This document shows positions 36,440-45,247 of a DNA stretch of 64,000 bases, in pieces. Each line of letters begins with the position of its first letter. The first letter of the stretch is position 1. Position numbers and translations under genes: made by a program. Below the pieces are notes generated by a model. The model had not been told where the DNA came from. It did no database searches and saw only the letters and a program-made list of their open reading frames with translations. The stretch comes from JANMMJ01 sp964543235 (GTDB taxonomy: Bacteria; Pseudomonadota; Alphaproteobacteria; Rhizobiales; Aestuariivirgaceae): positions 8,001 through 72,000 of the forward strand of contig CAZIXE010000016.1 of the NCBI GenBank assembly GCA_964543235.1, in the 5' to 3' direction.

Positions 36440-36913
36440 ATGGTGCAACATCTGGCCAGAGCGACCGTCGTGCTGGCATTCATAGCATGGGTCGGACCGG
36501 CTGCATTCGCCGCAAGTGCGCCGGCCATCACCCTGTGCAGTTGCTGCGAGGCGCAGCAGGATGCGGCCTGTGCCGCGCCCTGCACCGGCCTGTCGCAGGG
36601 TGGCGAATGTCCGGTCACGGTGGTCTTCGACTCTTCACCGCCGGGCGATGCCAACCAGCTCAACGGCATTTCGCTCAAGGAACTCGATCTGGGTTCGCCG
36701 ACGCGCCAGCAGCTTGAACAGTTCCGCAAGTTCCTGGAAACAGCGCGCCGGCGGGCGCTTGAGGACTACCGCCAGGCGCTGCGCGACTTCAAGCGGCACC
36801 GCATCACGCGGGCCGAACTGGACGAAGCCAAGCGCCGCCACGACGAAGTCATGGTCAACTACAACCATGGCATCTTCGCCTACCGCGTCGCGGCCGGAAC
36901 CCGGGAGGAGTAG
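36440..36913 (+). CDS. Small secreted protein, Cys-rich head and helical tail (unknown)
   Basis: This 157-residue protein has a signal peptide (hydrophobic stretch to about residue 24, ending FAAS). A short region follows with six cysteines within about 30 residues (CSCC, CAAPC, GECP), then a long charged helix (about 80-145, RRRALEDYRQALRDFKRHR). I do not recognise a family. The cysteines may form disulfides or bind metal in the periplasm. The start has gaaagggg upstream. It lies alone on the plus strand between pepA and holC, which read the other way. Confidence 0.65.
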   Translation: MVQHLARATVVLAFIAWVGPAAFAASAPAITLCSCCEAQQDAACAAPCTGLSQGGECPVTVVFDSSPPGDANQLNGISLKELDLGSPTRQQLEQFRKFLETARRRALEDYRQALRDFKRHRITRAELDEAKRRHDEVMVNYNHGIFAYRVAAGTREE

Positions 36914-36916
36914 TCC

Positions 36917-38377
36917 TCAGCCTTCGTAGTGCTGTTCGACCAGGCGGTTCAGCAGGCGCACGCCCCAGCCCGATGCCCAGCTTTGGCTGATGGCCGACTT
37001 GCCCGAGTCCATGGCGGTCCCCGCCACATCGAGATGGGCCCACGGCACGTTGTTGACGAAGCGCTGGAGGAACTGCGCGGCGGTGATCGCACCGGCATGG
37101 CGGCCGCCGATGTTCTTCATGTCGGCGACTTCATAGTCGAGCAGCTTGTCGTATTCGGGCGCCAGCGGCATGCGCCACACCTTTTCCCCGGTTGCCAGCC
37201 CGCATTCGATGAGCCGTGCCGAAAGTTCATCATTGTTAGAGAACAGCCCGGCATGTTCCTTGCCCAGCGCCACCATGATGGCGCCGGTCAGAGTCGCGAG
37301 ATCGATCATGAATTTGGGCTTGAACCGGTTTTGCACATACCAGAGCACATCGGCGAGCACCAGCCGGCCTTCGGCATCGGTATTGAGCACGGCAATGGTC
37401 TGACCCGACATTGACTTCACGATGTCGCCCGGGCGCTGTGCCGTGCCGCTTGGCATGTTCTCCACCAGGCCGATGGCGCCGATGGCATTGACCCTGGCCT
37501 TGCGGCGGGCCAGCGCCAGCATCAGGCCGGTGACGCAGGCCGCACCCCCCATGTCGCCCTTCATGTCTTCCATGCCGGCCGCGGGTTTGATCGAAATGCC
37601 GCCGGTGTCGAAGGTCACACCCTTGCCGACGAAGGCGATCGGCGCCTCGCCCCGGCGTCCGCCCTGCCAGCGCATGACGACGAGACGCGGTTCATGCGCC
37701 GAGCCCTGGGCCACGCCCAGCAGTGCGCCCATGCCGAGCTTCTGCATCTGCGCGCGGTTGAGGACTTCGACCGCAAGGCCATCGCGGCTGAGTTTCCTGG
37801 CGCGGGCTGCGAACTCGATCGGAAACAGCACATTGGCAGGCTCATTGACGAGATCGCGCGCCAGGTGAACGCCCTGCGCCACGGCTTCTGCGGCCGCTCC
37901 CTTGCGCCGCGCCTGAGCGGGGTCGGCACACATCACCGTGACGGCCTCCAGGAGGCCGTTCTCCTTCTTCGACTTGTAGTGGCCAAAGGCATAGTTGCGC
38001 AGCAGCAGACCGGACGCCACCGCTGCCGGGTCGATTGCCTCATGGTCGATGGCCACGGTCGCTTCCTTGACCTTGGCCGCCTGCAGCGTGCCGCAGATGG
38101 CACCGCCGAGCAGTTCCATTTCGCGTTCTGTCAGTTTCTGGGCTTCGCCGACGCCGGCCAGAATGACACGCTCGAGCGGCAGGGAGGGCGGCGCCACAAT
38201 GTCGAGCAGTTGATCCTTCTTTCCGTCAAACTTGGCTGCTTTCATCGCCTTCTTGAGGTGGCCGTTTGAGGCGTGGTCGGCCTGGGCGCCGATACCCTTG
38301 AGGCTGCCGCCCGTTTCCACGGTGACGACAAGGGGACCGGACTTGGGCAACGCCGGTGAAGAGAACTTTAATTTCAT
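36917..38377 (-). CDS. pepA: Leucyl aminopeptidase (M17)
   Basis: This 486-residue cytosolic metallopeptidase removes N-terminal residues from peptides. The M17 catalytic region is complete: VGKGVTFDTGGISIKPA, then MKGDMGGAA and NTDAEGRLVLADVL with the two-metal ligands. The start is set at ATG 38377 (MKLKFSSPALPK); the longer upstream frame is out of character. It diverges from lptD with about 150 bp between them. In related bacteria lptF and lptG usually occupy the space next to pepA. Confidence 0.94.
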   Translation of the reverse strand: MKLKFSSPALPKSGPLVVTVETGGSLKGIGAQADHASNGHLKKAMKAAKFDGKKDQLLDIVAPPSLPLERVILAGVGEAQKLTEREMELLGGAICGTLQAAKVKEATVAIDHEAIDPAAVASGLLLRNYAFGHYKSKKENGLLEAVTVMCADPAQARRKGAAAEAVAQGVHLARDLVNEPANVLFPIEFAARARKLSRDGLAVEVLNRAQMQKLGMGALLGVAQGSAHEPRLVVMRWQGGRRGEAPIAFVGKGVTFDTGGISIKPAAGMEDMKGDMGGAACVTGLMLALARRKARVNAIGAIGLVENMPSGTAQRPGDIVKSMSGQTIAVLNTDAEGRLVLADVLWYVQNRFKPKFMIDLATLTGAIMVALGKEHAGLFSNNDELSARLIECGLATGEKVWRMPLAPEYDKLLDYEVADMKNIGGRHAGAITAAQFLQRFVNNVPWAHLDVAGTAMDSGKSAISQSWASGWGVRLLNRLVEQHYEG

Positions 38378-38528
38378 TGGGGGATGACTTGCTCTGAGGT
38401 GGGAATAGGCGTCTCCATAGCGGCTTGACGGCGCCGGTTCAACCGCGAGGTCGTGCCGTGAATTGTGACTTGGCGCAGGCCACCCGGCCGGGTTAGTAAA
38501 CAGAGTATTAACGAGTACGTTGGGGATA

Positions 38529-40790
38529 ATGTCGGGGAACGGCTCAGAGCGGATGGCTGCGGTGCGGCGGCGCTGGCTTACGGCTTCCGCCGGCGCGCTT
38601 GCGGTGGCCGCCACAATCGCCGTTGGCGCCGGCAATCTGCTGGCCTCGACCGAACAGCCGGACATGAGGGTCCGCCCCATTCTCAAGACGCCGCCCAAGG
38701 GAACCCGCGTCAACGTCGACGCCGACCGGATCGTCTATGACGCCCGGACCCGCATTGCGACGGCGACCGGCCAGGTGGTCATCACCTATGGCCAATACGA
38801 GTTGGTGGCCACGCGGGTGACCTATGACATCCGCAACGACAAGCTCACGGCGAATGGCAATATCCGGCTGAAGGAGCCGGGCGGGAACATCCTCGAAGCC
38901 GACGAAGCCGAACTCCGCAATCGCTTTCGCGACGGCTTTGCCCGCCACCTCATGCTGCTGCTGACCAATGACGCATCCGTCACTGCCGATTATGCGCAGC
39001 GCAGCGACGGCTATCTCACCGTCTATGACAATGTGACCTACACGCGCTGCAAGCGCTGCCCCGACCCGGGCAAGGCGCCCTTCTGGCAGTTGCGCTCCGA
39101 ACAGGTCACGCACGACGAGCGCGAAGGCACCATTTACCACAAGAACGCCTCGCTGGAATTGGGTGGCGTACCGGTATTCACCCTGCCCTATCTTTCCCAC
39201 CCCGACCCGACCGTCGATCGCCGCACGGGTTTTCTGGTGCCGGTCGGCCGCTACACCGATGCCTACGGCGTCGGTGTCGAGATTCCCTACTTCTGGGCGC
39301 CGGCACCGAATTACGACTTGACCTTCCGGCCGCTCATCACCAGCAAGCAGGGACTGGTAGCCCAGGCCGAATGGCGGCACGCGCTGCCGTCAGGCCGCTA
39401 TTCGATTGGCGGCGCCGGCGTCTACCAGCTGACCGAGGACGAGCCGCCCGGCGACACCACATGGCGTGGCGCGCTGCAGACGGAGGGCCGGTTCCGGTTG
39501 GCGCCAAACTGGCATTATGGCTGGGAAGGCACGCTGGTCTCCGACGACACCTTCCTCAGACGCTATGATATCGACGATTCCGACGAGGCCATCAGCCGCC
39601 TCTATGTCGACGGCATCGATGACCGCAACTACTTTTCGGTCCAGGCCCTGCACTTCCGCAGCCTGATCCCGGCGGTGGAACAGGATCACATCCCCGTTGC
39701 CGCGCCCTATATCCAGCAGAGCTTTACGTTCGAGCGGCCGGTGCTGGGCGGCGAACTGGGACTCGATTCGAGTGCCTACAGCGTCTACCGCGAGGATCCG
39801 CTCTCGGCCTTCACCGGTATCGATCTCGCCGAGCGCCAGACGCGCGCCACCAGCAACCTGCATTGGAAGCGCCAGACCATCCTCGATGGCGGCCAGATCA
39901 TCGAACCCTTCGCGGAACTGCGCGCCGACTTCTACATGACCGAGGACCTGCCCGGCGGCACCGCCGATACCGACACCACGGTCAGGGTGCTGCCCCAGGC
40001 CGGTGTCGACATGCGCTGGCCCTTCTTCACGGCGACTGAGGGCGGGCGCCATGTTCTCTCGCCCGTGGCCCAGGTGATTGTTTCGGGCAGCGAGAGGAAT
40101 GACGACGACATCAGCAACGAGGATGCGATCACGCTGAACTTCGACCATTCCAGCGTCTTTCTCCATGACCGCTTCACCGGCTATGACCGCTATGAGGGCG
40201 GCTTGAGGGCCAACGCCGGCCTGCTCTATACCTTTCTCGACGATGATGGTGGCTTCTTCCGCTTCAGCATGGGCGAGTCGTTTCACCTCGCCGGCGACAA
40301 CAGCTTTGTGGATGGCTCCGGCCTCGACAGCGCCCGTTCCGATATCGTCACGGCGGTGGCATGGCAGCCCAATGAGAATCTCACCTTCAACTACCAGATG
40401 CGCTTTGCCGAGGACCTGTCCGCCATCAGCTTGCACCAGGGCGGCATTGGCCTCACTTTCGACAGGATTTCCGGATCATTGAACTATCTCGACATCGATG
40501 CGGAGCCCGCCTATGGCCGGGCTGAAGCCGAGCGCCAGGTCTGGGGCAACCTCAAATACAGCTGGGAAAACGGCTGGAGCGTGTTCGCTGGCCTGCGCTT
40601 CGATGTCAAGGATACGAACGTGGTCGACGACAGCTTTGGCATTGGATACGAAAACGAGTGCACCAGCATCGCCCTGACCTACAAGGAAGACTACGACAGT
40701 GACGTTAGCGACGATGTCGAGCGGTCGGTGTTCCTGCGCGTCGAACTGAAGACGCTGGGTTCGGCGACTGTCGGATCGCAGGTGAACTGA
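38529..40790 (+). CDS. lptD: LPS assembly protein LptD
   Basis: This 753-residue outer-membrane protein inserts lipopolysaccharide into the outer leaflet with LptE. It has a signal peptide (about residues 9-40), then an OstA/LptA-like beta-jellyroll (about 55-150; VDADRIVYDARTRIATATG) and a long C-terminal beta-barrel. A Cys-x-x-Cys (CKRCPDP) sits near the middle, as is usual for disulfide formation in LptD. Start choice is between ATG 38529 and ATG 38553. It begins an operon with surA (5-bp gap), pdxA and rsmA. Confidence 0.92.
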   Translation: MSGNGSERMAAVRRRWLTASAGALAVAATIAVGAGNLLASTEQPDMRVRPILKTPPKGTRVNVDADRIVYDARTRIATATGQVVITYGQYELVATRVTYDIRNDKLTANGNIRLKEPGGNILEADEAELRNRFRDGFARHLMLLLTNDASVTADYAQRSDGYLTVYDNVTYTRCKRCPDPGKAPFWQLRSEQVTHDEREGTIYHKNASLELGGVPVFTLPYLSHPDPTVDRRTGFLVPVGRYTDAYGVGVEIPYFWAPAPNYDLTFRPLITSKQGLVAQAEWRHALPSGRYSIGGAGVYQLTEDEPPGDTTWRGALQTEGRFRLAPNWHYGWEGTLVSDDTFLRRYDIDDSDEAISRLYVDGIDDRNYFSVQALHFRSLIPAVEQDHIPVAAPYIQQSFTFERPVLGGELGLDSSAYSVYREDPLSAFTGIDLAERQTRATSNLHWKRQTILDGGQIIEPFAELRADFYMTEDLPGGTADTDTTVRVLPQAGVDMRWPFFTATEGGRHVLSPVAQVIVSGSERNDDDISNEDAITLNFDHSSVFLHDRFTGYDRYEGGLRANAGLLYTFLDDDGGFFRFSMGESFHLAGDNSFVDGSGLDSARSDIVTAVAWQPNENLTFNYQMRFAEDLSAISLHQGGIGLTFDRISGSLNYLDIDAEPAYGRAEAERQVWGNLKYSWENGWSVFAGLRFDVKDTNVVDDSFGIGYENECTSIALTYKEDYDSDVSDDVERSVFLRVELKTLGSATVGSQVN

Positions 40791-40795
40791 ACACG

Positions 40796-41800
40796 ATGAA
40801 CCGGATTGCGCGACTGTTCGCCCTGCTGGGCCTTGGCATGATCATGGCCGCGATGACAGTGACGCCGGGACCCGCCGCATGGGCTGAAGGCCAGGGCGTT
40901 CTGGCGACTGTCAATGACAAGCCGGTCACCTCCTTTGACGTCGAGCAGCGCATCAAGCTGCTGCAGGTGCTCGGCGATGGCAGGTCCACGGCGGAACTGC
41001 GCAAGCGCGCCCTGCAGTCGGCGATCGACGATATCGTCAAGCGTGAGGAGGCGCTTAAGCGGAAGATCGAACCGACCGAAGAGCAGATCAACCGGCAGGT
41101 GGCGCGGATCGCCAAGGGCATGGGCACAACCCCGGAGGGGCTGGCCGGCAAGCTCAAGGCCAAGGGCATTTCCATGACCGCGCTCAAGAACTATGTGTCC
41201 GCGCAGATCGCGCTCAGCCGCATCATGGGTGCCAAATCCGAAACCAGGATCGAGGCGGACCAGGCCGAGGTCGACCGCCGCTACAACAAGATCAAGGCCG
41301 AATATAACAAGATGCTGAACGATCCGCGCCTAAAACCGGTGACCGTCTATCAGCTGCTGGAGATTACCCTGCCGCTCGACGCCATGGGCGATGCCAACGA
41401 CCAGCAGATGCTGATGTCGCGGGCGATCGAGGCGCAGCAGGTCATGAAGCGTTTCACCGGCTGCAAGAGCGCCAGGGCCGCGGCCGAGGGCATTTTCAAC
41501 GTTAAGGTTGGCAAGCCGTTTGATGCCGATGGTTCCAAGATACCCAAGGAACTGAAAGCGATTCTCGACAAGACCGGTCCCGGCAAGGCGATCGGGCCTG
41601 TGCGCAACAAGACCGCCCTGCAGGTAATCGGCTTCTGCGGCACCCGCACGGTCAAGCCGCAAAAGCCCGAACTGCCGCCGCGCGAGGCGGTGGAGAATGC
41701 CGTGCTCAACGAGGCCTACGAGAAGCAGCAGGACAGTTTCATGGCGGAACTGCGCCAGAAGGTCTATATCGAATACAAGGGCGCGAGCCAGTCGCAGTGA
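40796..41800 (+). CDS. surA: SurA-type periplasmic chaperone/peptidyl-prolyl isomerase
   Basis: This 334-residue protein has a signal peptide (to about residue 30, ending AWAEG) and an N-terminal SurA chaperone domain (about 32-150; VNDKPVTSFDVEQRI). A single parvulin-like region follows (about 180-290), without the strong parvulin active-site pattern. It probably delivers unfolded outer-membrane proteins, including LptD. Being shorter than E. coli SurA (one rotamase domain rather than two) is normal for alphaproteobacteria. Its stop overlaps the GTG start of pdxA. Confidence 0.88.
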   Translation: MNRIARLFALLGLGMIMAAMTVTPGPAAWAEGQGVLATVNDKPVTSFDVEQRIKLLQVLGDGRSTAELRKRALQSAIDDIVKREEALKRKIEPTEEQINRQVARIAKGMGTTPEGLAGKLKAKGISMTALKNYVSAQIALSRIMGAKSETRIEADQAEVDRRYNKIKAEYNKMLNDPRLKPVTVYQLLEITLPLDAMGDANDQQMLMSRAIEAQQVMKRFTGCKSARAAAEGIFNVKVGKPFDADGSKIPKELKAILDKTGPGKAIGPVRNKTALQVIGFCGTRTVKPQKPELPPREAVENAVLNEAYEKQQDSFMAELRQKVYIEYKGASQSQ

Positions 41801-42801
41801 CAGGCGGCAAGCCTCTCGTTGTCACCCTGGGCGAACCGGCGGGCATCGGACCCGACATCGTGCTGCTGGCCTGGACGCGGCTGCATGAGGAGCCAACCGC
41901 CGCCTTTGCGGTGCTGGGCGATGTTGATCTCTTGCAGAGCCGGGCCGCACAGCTTGGACTTCACGTCCCGCTGACGGCCATTGACGATCCCGCAGCGGCC
42001 ACGACCGGCTTCCGTCAGTCCCTGCCCGTACTGCACCGCCGGGCTGAAACTCTGCCAACGCCCGGCACGATTGCCACTGCCAATGCCCGCTTCGTCACGT
42101 CACTCATTGCCGAGGCTGTCGATCTGGCGCTCGGCGGGGTCGTCTCCGGCATTGTCACCGGCCCGATCCAGAAGGAGGCGCTCTACGGCTCCGGATTCCG
42201 CTTCGAGGGCCACACCGACTATCTGGCCGCTCTCGCCCGCGCTGCAGGCCACCCGGCAACGCCGGCCATGATGCTCGTGGCCGGCGATCTCCGCACCGTG
42301 CCCGTGACCGTCCACATCCCGCTAAGGGAAGTCGCGGAAGTGCTCACGGCCGAGGCCATCGTCAGTCAGGCCCTTGTCGTCTCCCGGGATCTGCGCAAAT
42401 GGTTCGCGATTGCGGCGCCGCGTATCGGCGTCACCGGCCTCAATCCGCATGCCGGAGAAAGCGGCAGCATCGGCCGCGAGGATATCGACGTGATCGTGCC
42501 GGCGCTCGCGCGCCTGCGGGCCGCGGGTCTTGACGTCACCGGCCCGATCCCGGCCGATACCGCCTTCCATGCCGAAGCCAGGTCCCGCTTCGATGTCATC
42601 ATCTGCATGTATCACGACCAGGCGCTGATCCCGGTCAAGACTCTCGATTTCCACGGCGGCGTCAACGTGACTCTCGGTCTGCCGTTCATCCGCACGTCGC
42701 CCGACCATGGCACGGCCCTGTCCCTGGCGGGCACCGGCAAGGCCAATCCGCGGAGCTTCATGGCCGCCCTCGCCATGGCGCGGCAGATGGCCGGGCCATG
42801 A
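41797..42801 (+). CDS. pdxA: 4-hydroxythreonine-4-phosphate dehydrogenase PdxA
   Basis: This 334-residue enzyme of pyridoxal 5'-phosphate synthesis oxidises 4-phosphohydroxy-L-threonine. Diagnostic motifs are GEPAGIGPDIVL at the start, GHTDYLAALA, GLNPHAGE and MYHDQALIPVK, holding the metal-binding His/Asp residues. It starts with GTG at 41797, overlapping the surA stop (GTGA), and its own stop overlaps the rsmA ATG, so it is tightly coupled in the operon. Confidence 0.96.
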   Translation: MTGGKPLVVTLGEPAGIGPDIVLLAWTRLHEEPTAAFAVLGDVDLLQSRAAQLGLHVPLTAIDDPAAATTGFRQSLPVLHRRAETLPTPGTIATANARFVTSLIAEAVDLALGGVVSGIVTGPIQKEALYGSGFRFEGHTDYLAALARAAGHPATPAMMLVAGDLRTVPVTVHIPLREVAEVLTAEAIVSQALVVSRDLRKWFAIAAPRIGVTGLNPHAGESGSIGREDIDVIVPALARLRAAGLDVTGPIPADTAFHAEARSRFDVIICMYHDQALIPVKTLDFHGGVNVTLGLPFIRTSPDHGTALSLAGTGKANPRSFMAALAMARQMAGP

Positions 42802-43670
42802 CCGGCGATGATCTGCCGCCGCTGCGCGAGGTGATCGCCCGGCACGGTCTGGCAGCCCGCAAGGGGCTGGGCCAGAATTTCCTCTTCGATCTCAACCTGA
42901 CGCGGCGGATCGCCCGCGCCGCCCTGCCCCTCGCCGGCGTCACCGTTGTCGAAGTGGGACCTGGGCCCGGCGGCCTTACTCGCGCGCTGCTGCTCGAAGG
43001 GGCCGGGCATGTCGTGGCCGTGGAACGCGACGCACGGGTCCTGCCGGCCCTGGCCGAGATTGCCGCCGCCTATTCCGGCCGGCTTGATGTCCTGCATGCC
43101 GATGCCACGACCATCAACTGGCGGGATATTGTCCGCGGGCCCGCGAAGATCGTCGCCAACCTGCCCTACAATGTCGCAACCCCCCTGCTCGTCGGCTGGC
43201 TCGCCGGACCCTGGCCGCCCTGGTACGAATCGATGACGCTGATGTTCCAGAGGGAAGTTGCCGAACGGATCGTGGCGCCAGCTGGCAGTCCGGCCTATGG
43301 CCGGCTCTCGGTGCTGAGTCAGTGGCGCTGCCGGGTGCGCAAGCTTTTCGATGTGCATCGCAGCGCCTTCACACCGCCGCCCAAGGTCACTTCGGCTCTG
43401 GTCCAGTTCCTGCCGCGCGCGCAGTGCCAGCCGGCCTGCGACGTGGCCATGCTGGAGAAGGTGACGGCTGCTGCCTTTGGCCAGCGCCGCAAGATGCTGC
43501 GATCGAGTCTCAAGAGCCTGACCGCCGAGGCCGAAACACTGTTGAAACTGGCGGCGATCGACGGCGCGTTGCGCGCCGAACAGCTGGCGGTGGCCGACTT
43601 CGCCCGCCTTGCACTCTGCGCCGCGGAACTCGATCTGTCGCCTGCTACAGATCCTTCGTCAGCCGTCTGA
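42798..43670 (+). CDS. rsmA: 16S rRNA (adenine1518/1519-N6)-dimethyltransferase
   Basis: This 290-residue enzyme (KsgA) dimethylates two adjacent adenines in 16S rRNA helix 45 late in 30S assembly. It shows GLGQNFLFDLNLTRRIA, the AdoMet site VVEVGPGPGGLTRALL and the catalytic NLPYNVATPLLV. It is the last gene of the lptD operon. Its final 26 bp overlap the 3' end of the convergent gmk gene, so the two transcripts share antisense tails. Confidence 0.96.
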   Translation: MTGDDLPPLREVIARHGLAARKGLGQNFLFDLNLTRRIARAALPLAGVTVVEVGPGPGGLTRALLLEGAGHVVAVERDARVLPALAEIAAAYSGRLDVLHADATTINWRDIVRGPAKIVANLPYNVATPLLVGWLAGPWPPWYESMTLMFQREVAERIVAPAGSPAYGRLSVLSQWRCRVRKLFDVHRSAFTPPPKVTSALVQFLPRAQCQPACDVAMLEKVTAAAFGQRRKMLRSSLKSLTAEAETLLKLAAIDGALRAEQLAVADFARLALCAAELDLSPATDPSSAV

Positions 43671-44295
43671 CGAAATCGGTGAGCCCCACCTGGCGGCGCC
43701 GGCGCAGCCGTTCGGCGGTGAGAATGGCGGCAATTTGCGCGCTTGCGTCTTCGATATCGTCATTGACGATGACATAGTCGTATTCTGGCCAGTGGCTGAT
43801 CTCGCGCGAGGCCTCGGCCATGCGCCTGGCCACGGTCGCGGCAGAGTCCTGGGCGCGCCGGATCAGCCGCTCGCGCAACTCTTCGGCCGAGGGCGGCAGG
43901 ATGAAGATGCGCACCAGATCGTCCTCCATGGCCTGCGCCAGCTGCTGCGTGCCCTGCCAGTCGATGTCGAAAAGCACATCCCGCCCCTGCTTCAGAGCCT
44001 TCTCGACGGGCCCGCGCGGCGTGCCGTAGTAATTGCCGAACACTTCCGCATACTCCAGCAGCTCGCCGGCATCGCGCATGCCCATGAAGGCCTTTTCCGA
44101 GATGAAGAAATAGTCGCGGCCGTCCCTCTCGCCGGGGCGCGGCTGGCGGGTGGTCACGGAAATCGACATCGAAACATTGCTGTCGCTCTCGAGCAGGCGG
44201 CGCGACAGGGTGGTTTTGCCCGCGCCCGATGGCGAAGACATCACCAGCAACAGACCGCGGCGGGAGATCCTGGTTGCCGGTCCCTGGCTATTCAA
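43645..44295 (-). CDS. gmk: Guanylate kinase
   Basis: This 216-residue kinase converts GMP to GDP. It has the P-loop SSPSGAGKTTL and the GMP-binding TTRQPRPGERDGRDYFF, with GTPRGPVEKAL following. It is last in the minus-strand fatty-acid/peptidoglycan block; its start overlaps the yicC stop by 8 bp. It also overlaps rsmA tail to tail by 26 bp. Confidence 0.96.
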   Translation of the reverse strand: MNSQGPATRISRRGLLLVMSSPSGAGKTTLSRRLLESDSNVSMSISVTTRQPRPGERDGRDYFFISEKAFMGMRDAGELLEYAEVFGNYYGTPRGPVEKALKQGRDVLFDIDWQGTQQLAQAMEDDLVRIFILPPSAEELRERLIRRAQDSAATVARRMAEASREISHWPEYDYVIVNDDIEDASAQIAAILTAERLRRRRQVGLTDFVRRLTKDL

Positions 44296-45175
44296 CGTTC
44301 TGCACCTGCTCTCGCATCTGGTCGATCACCGCCTTGAGTTCGAGCCCGATCTGGGTGAGCGATCTGTCCGATGCCTTTGAACACAAAGTGTTTGCTTCCC
44401 GGTTAAACTCCTGGGCCAGGAACTCGAACGACCGGCCGGCCGGCTCTCCTGAGACCAGCAACTGGCGTGCCGCCTCGATATGGGCGAACAGGCGGTCGAT
44501 CTCCTCCTGGATATCCGCGCGCGTTGCAAGCAGCACGGCTTCCTGGTGCAGCCGGTCGGCATCGAAGGACGAGTTTGCCGTCATGAGCCGGGCCACCTGC
44601 TCGGCCAGGCGCTTGCCGATGGCCTCCGGCGCGCGGGCCGGGCTGTCGCGCGCCGCGGCGGTCAGTTCCGCGATCCGGTCGAGCTGCCTTGCCACAACGG
44701 CGGTGAGCTTGCCGCCTTCGGCCCGCCGGATGTCGCGTAGCGTGGCAAGCGCCTCGTCGAGAGAAGACAGGAGTTGCCTGTCGCGCGCCGCGGCCTGCGC
44801 TTCGTCTTCGGCGATCGGTACGGTTTCGAGAATGCCGCGCAGGCCGAGCAGCCCCTCGATGCGGGGCGGGTCGCTGCCGGTCTGGCGCGCCAGGCGTTCG
44901 CAGAGGTCGAGCACCTGCTGCAGGGCGGTTTCATTCACCACGATCATCTCGCGCGCCGGCCCGCCATCGGCCGTCAGGCTGACCTGCACATTGCCGCGTT
45001 TCAGCGCCCGCGAAACCCGGTCGCGCACCTGGATTTCGAGATGCTCGAGGCCGGGCGGCAGGCGGCTGCGCACGTCCAGCGCCTTGCCGTTGACGCTCTT
45101 GATGTCCCATTGCCAATGGAAACCGTCATACGCACCGCTGGCCCGGGCGTAGCCGGTCATGCTCGAAAGCGTCAT
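44288..45175 (-). CDS. YicC/YloC family endoribonuclease
   Basis: This 295-residue protein starts with the highly conserved SSMTGYARASG and has the family C-terminus (REANTLCSKASD, ELKAVIDQMREQVQNVE). YicC-type proteins are RNases, reported to act on small RNAs such as RyhB in E. coli. The start at 45175 (MTLSSMTGYA) is favoured. It lies between mltG and gmk, the usual alphaproteobacterial order. Confidence 0.92.
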   Translation of the reverse strand: MTLSSMTGYARASGAYDGFHWQWDIKSVNGKALDVRSRLPPGLEHLEIQVRDRVSRALKRGNVQVSLTADGGPAREMIVVNETALQQVLDLCERLARQTGSDPPRIEGLLGLRGILETVPIAEDEAQAAARDRQLLSSLDEALATLRDIRRAEGGKLTAVVARQLDRIAELTAAARDSPARAPEAIGKRLAEQVARLMTANSSFDADRLHQEAVLLATRADIQEEIDRLFAHIEAARQLLVSGEPAGRSFEFLAQEFNREANTLCSKASDRSLTQIGLELKAVIDQMREQVQNVE

Positions 45176-45247
45176 TGAAACCGCCGATTCGTTGTCCCTT
45201 TGAAAGTCTACCGTCCGCACCGTGGTGCGCCAAGGGAACTGCGCAGG

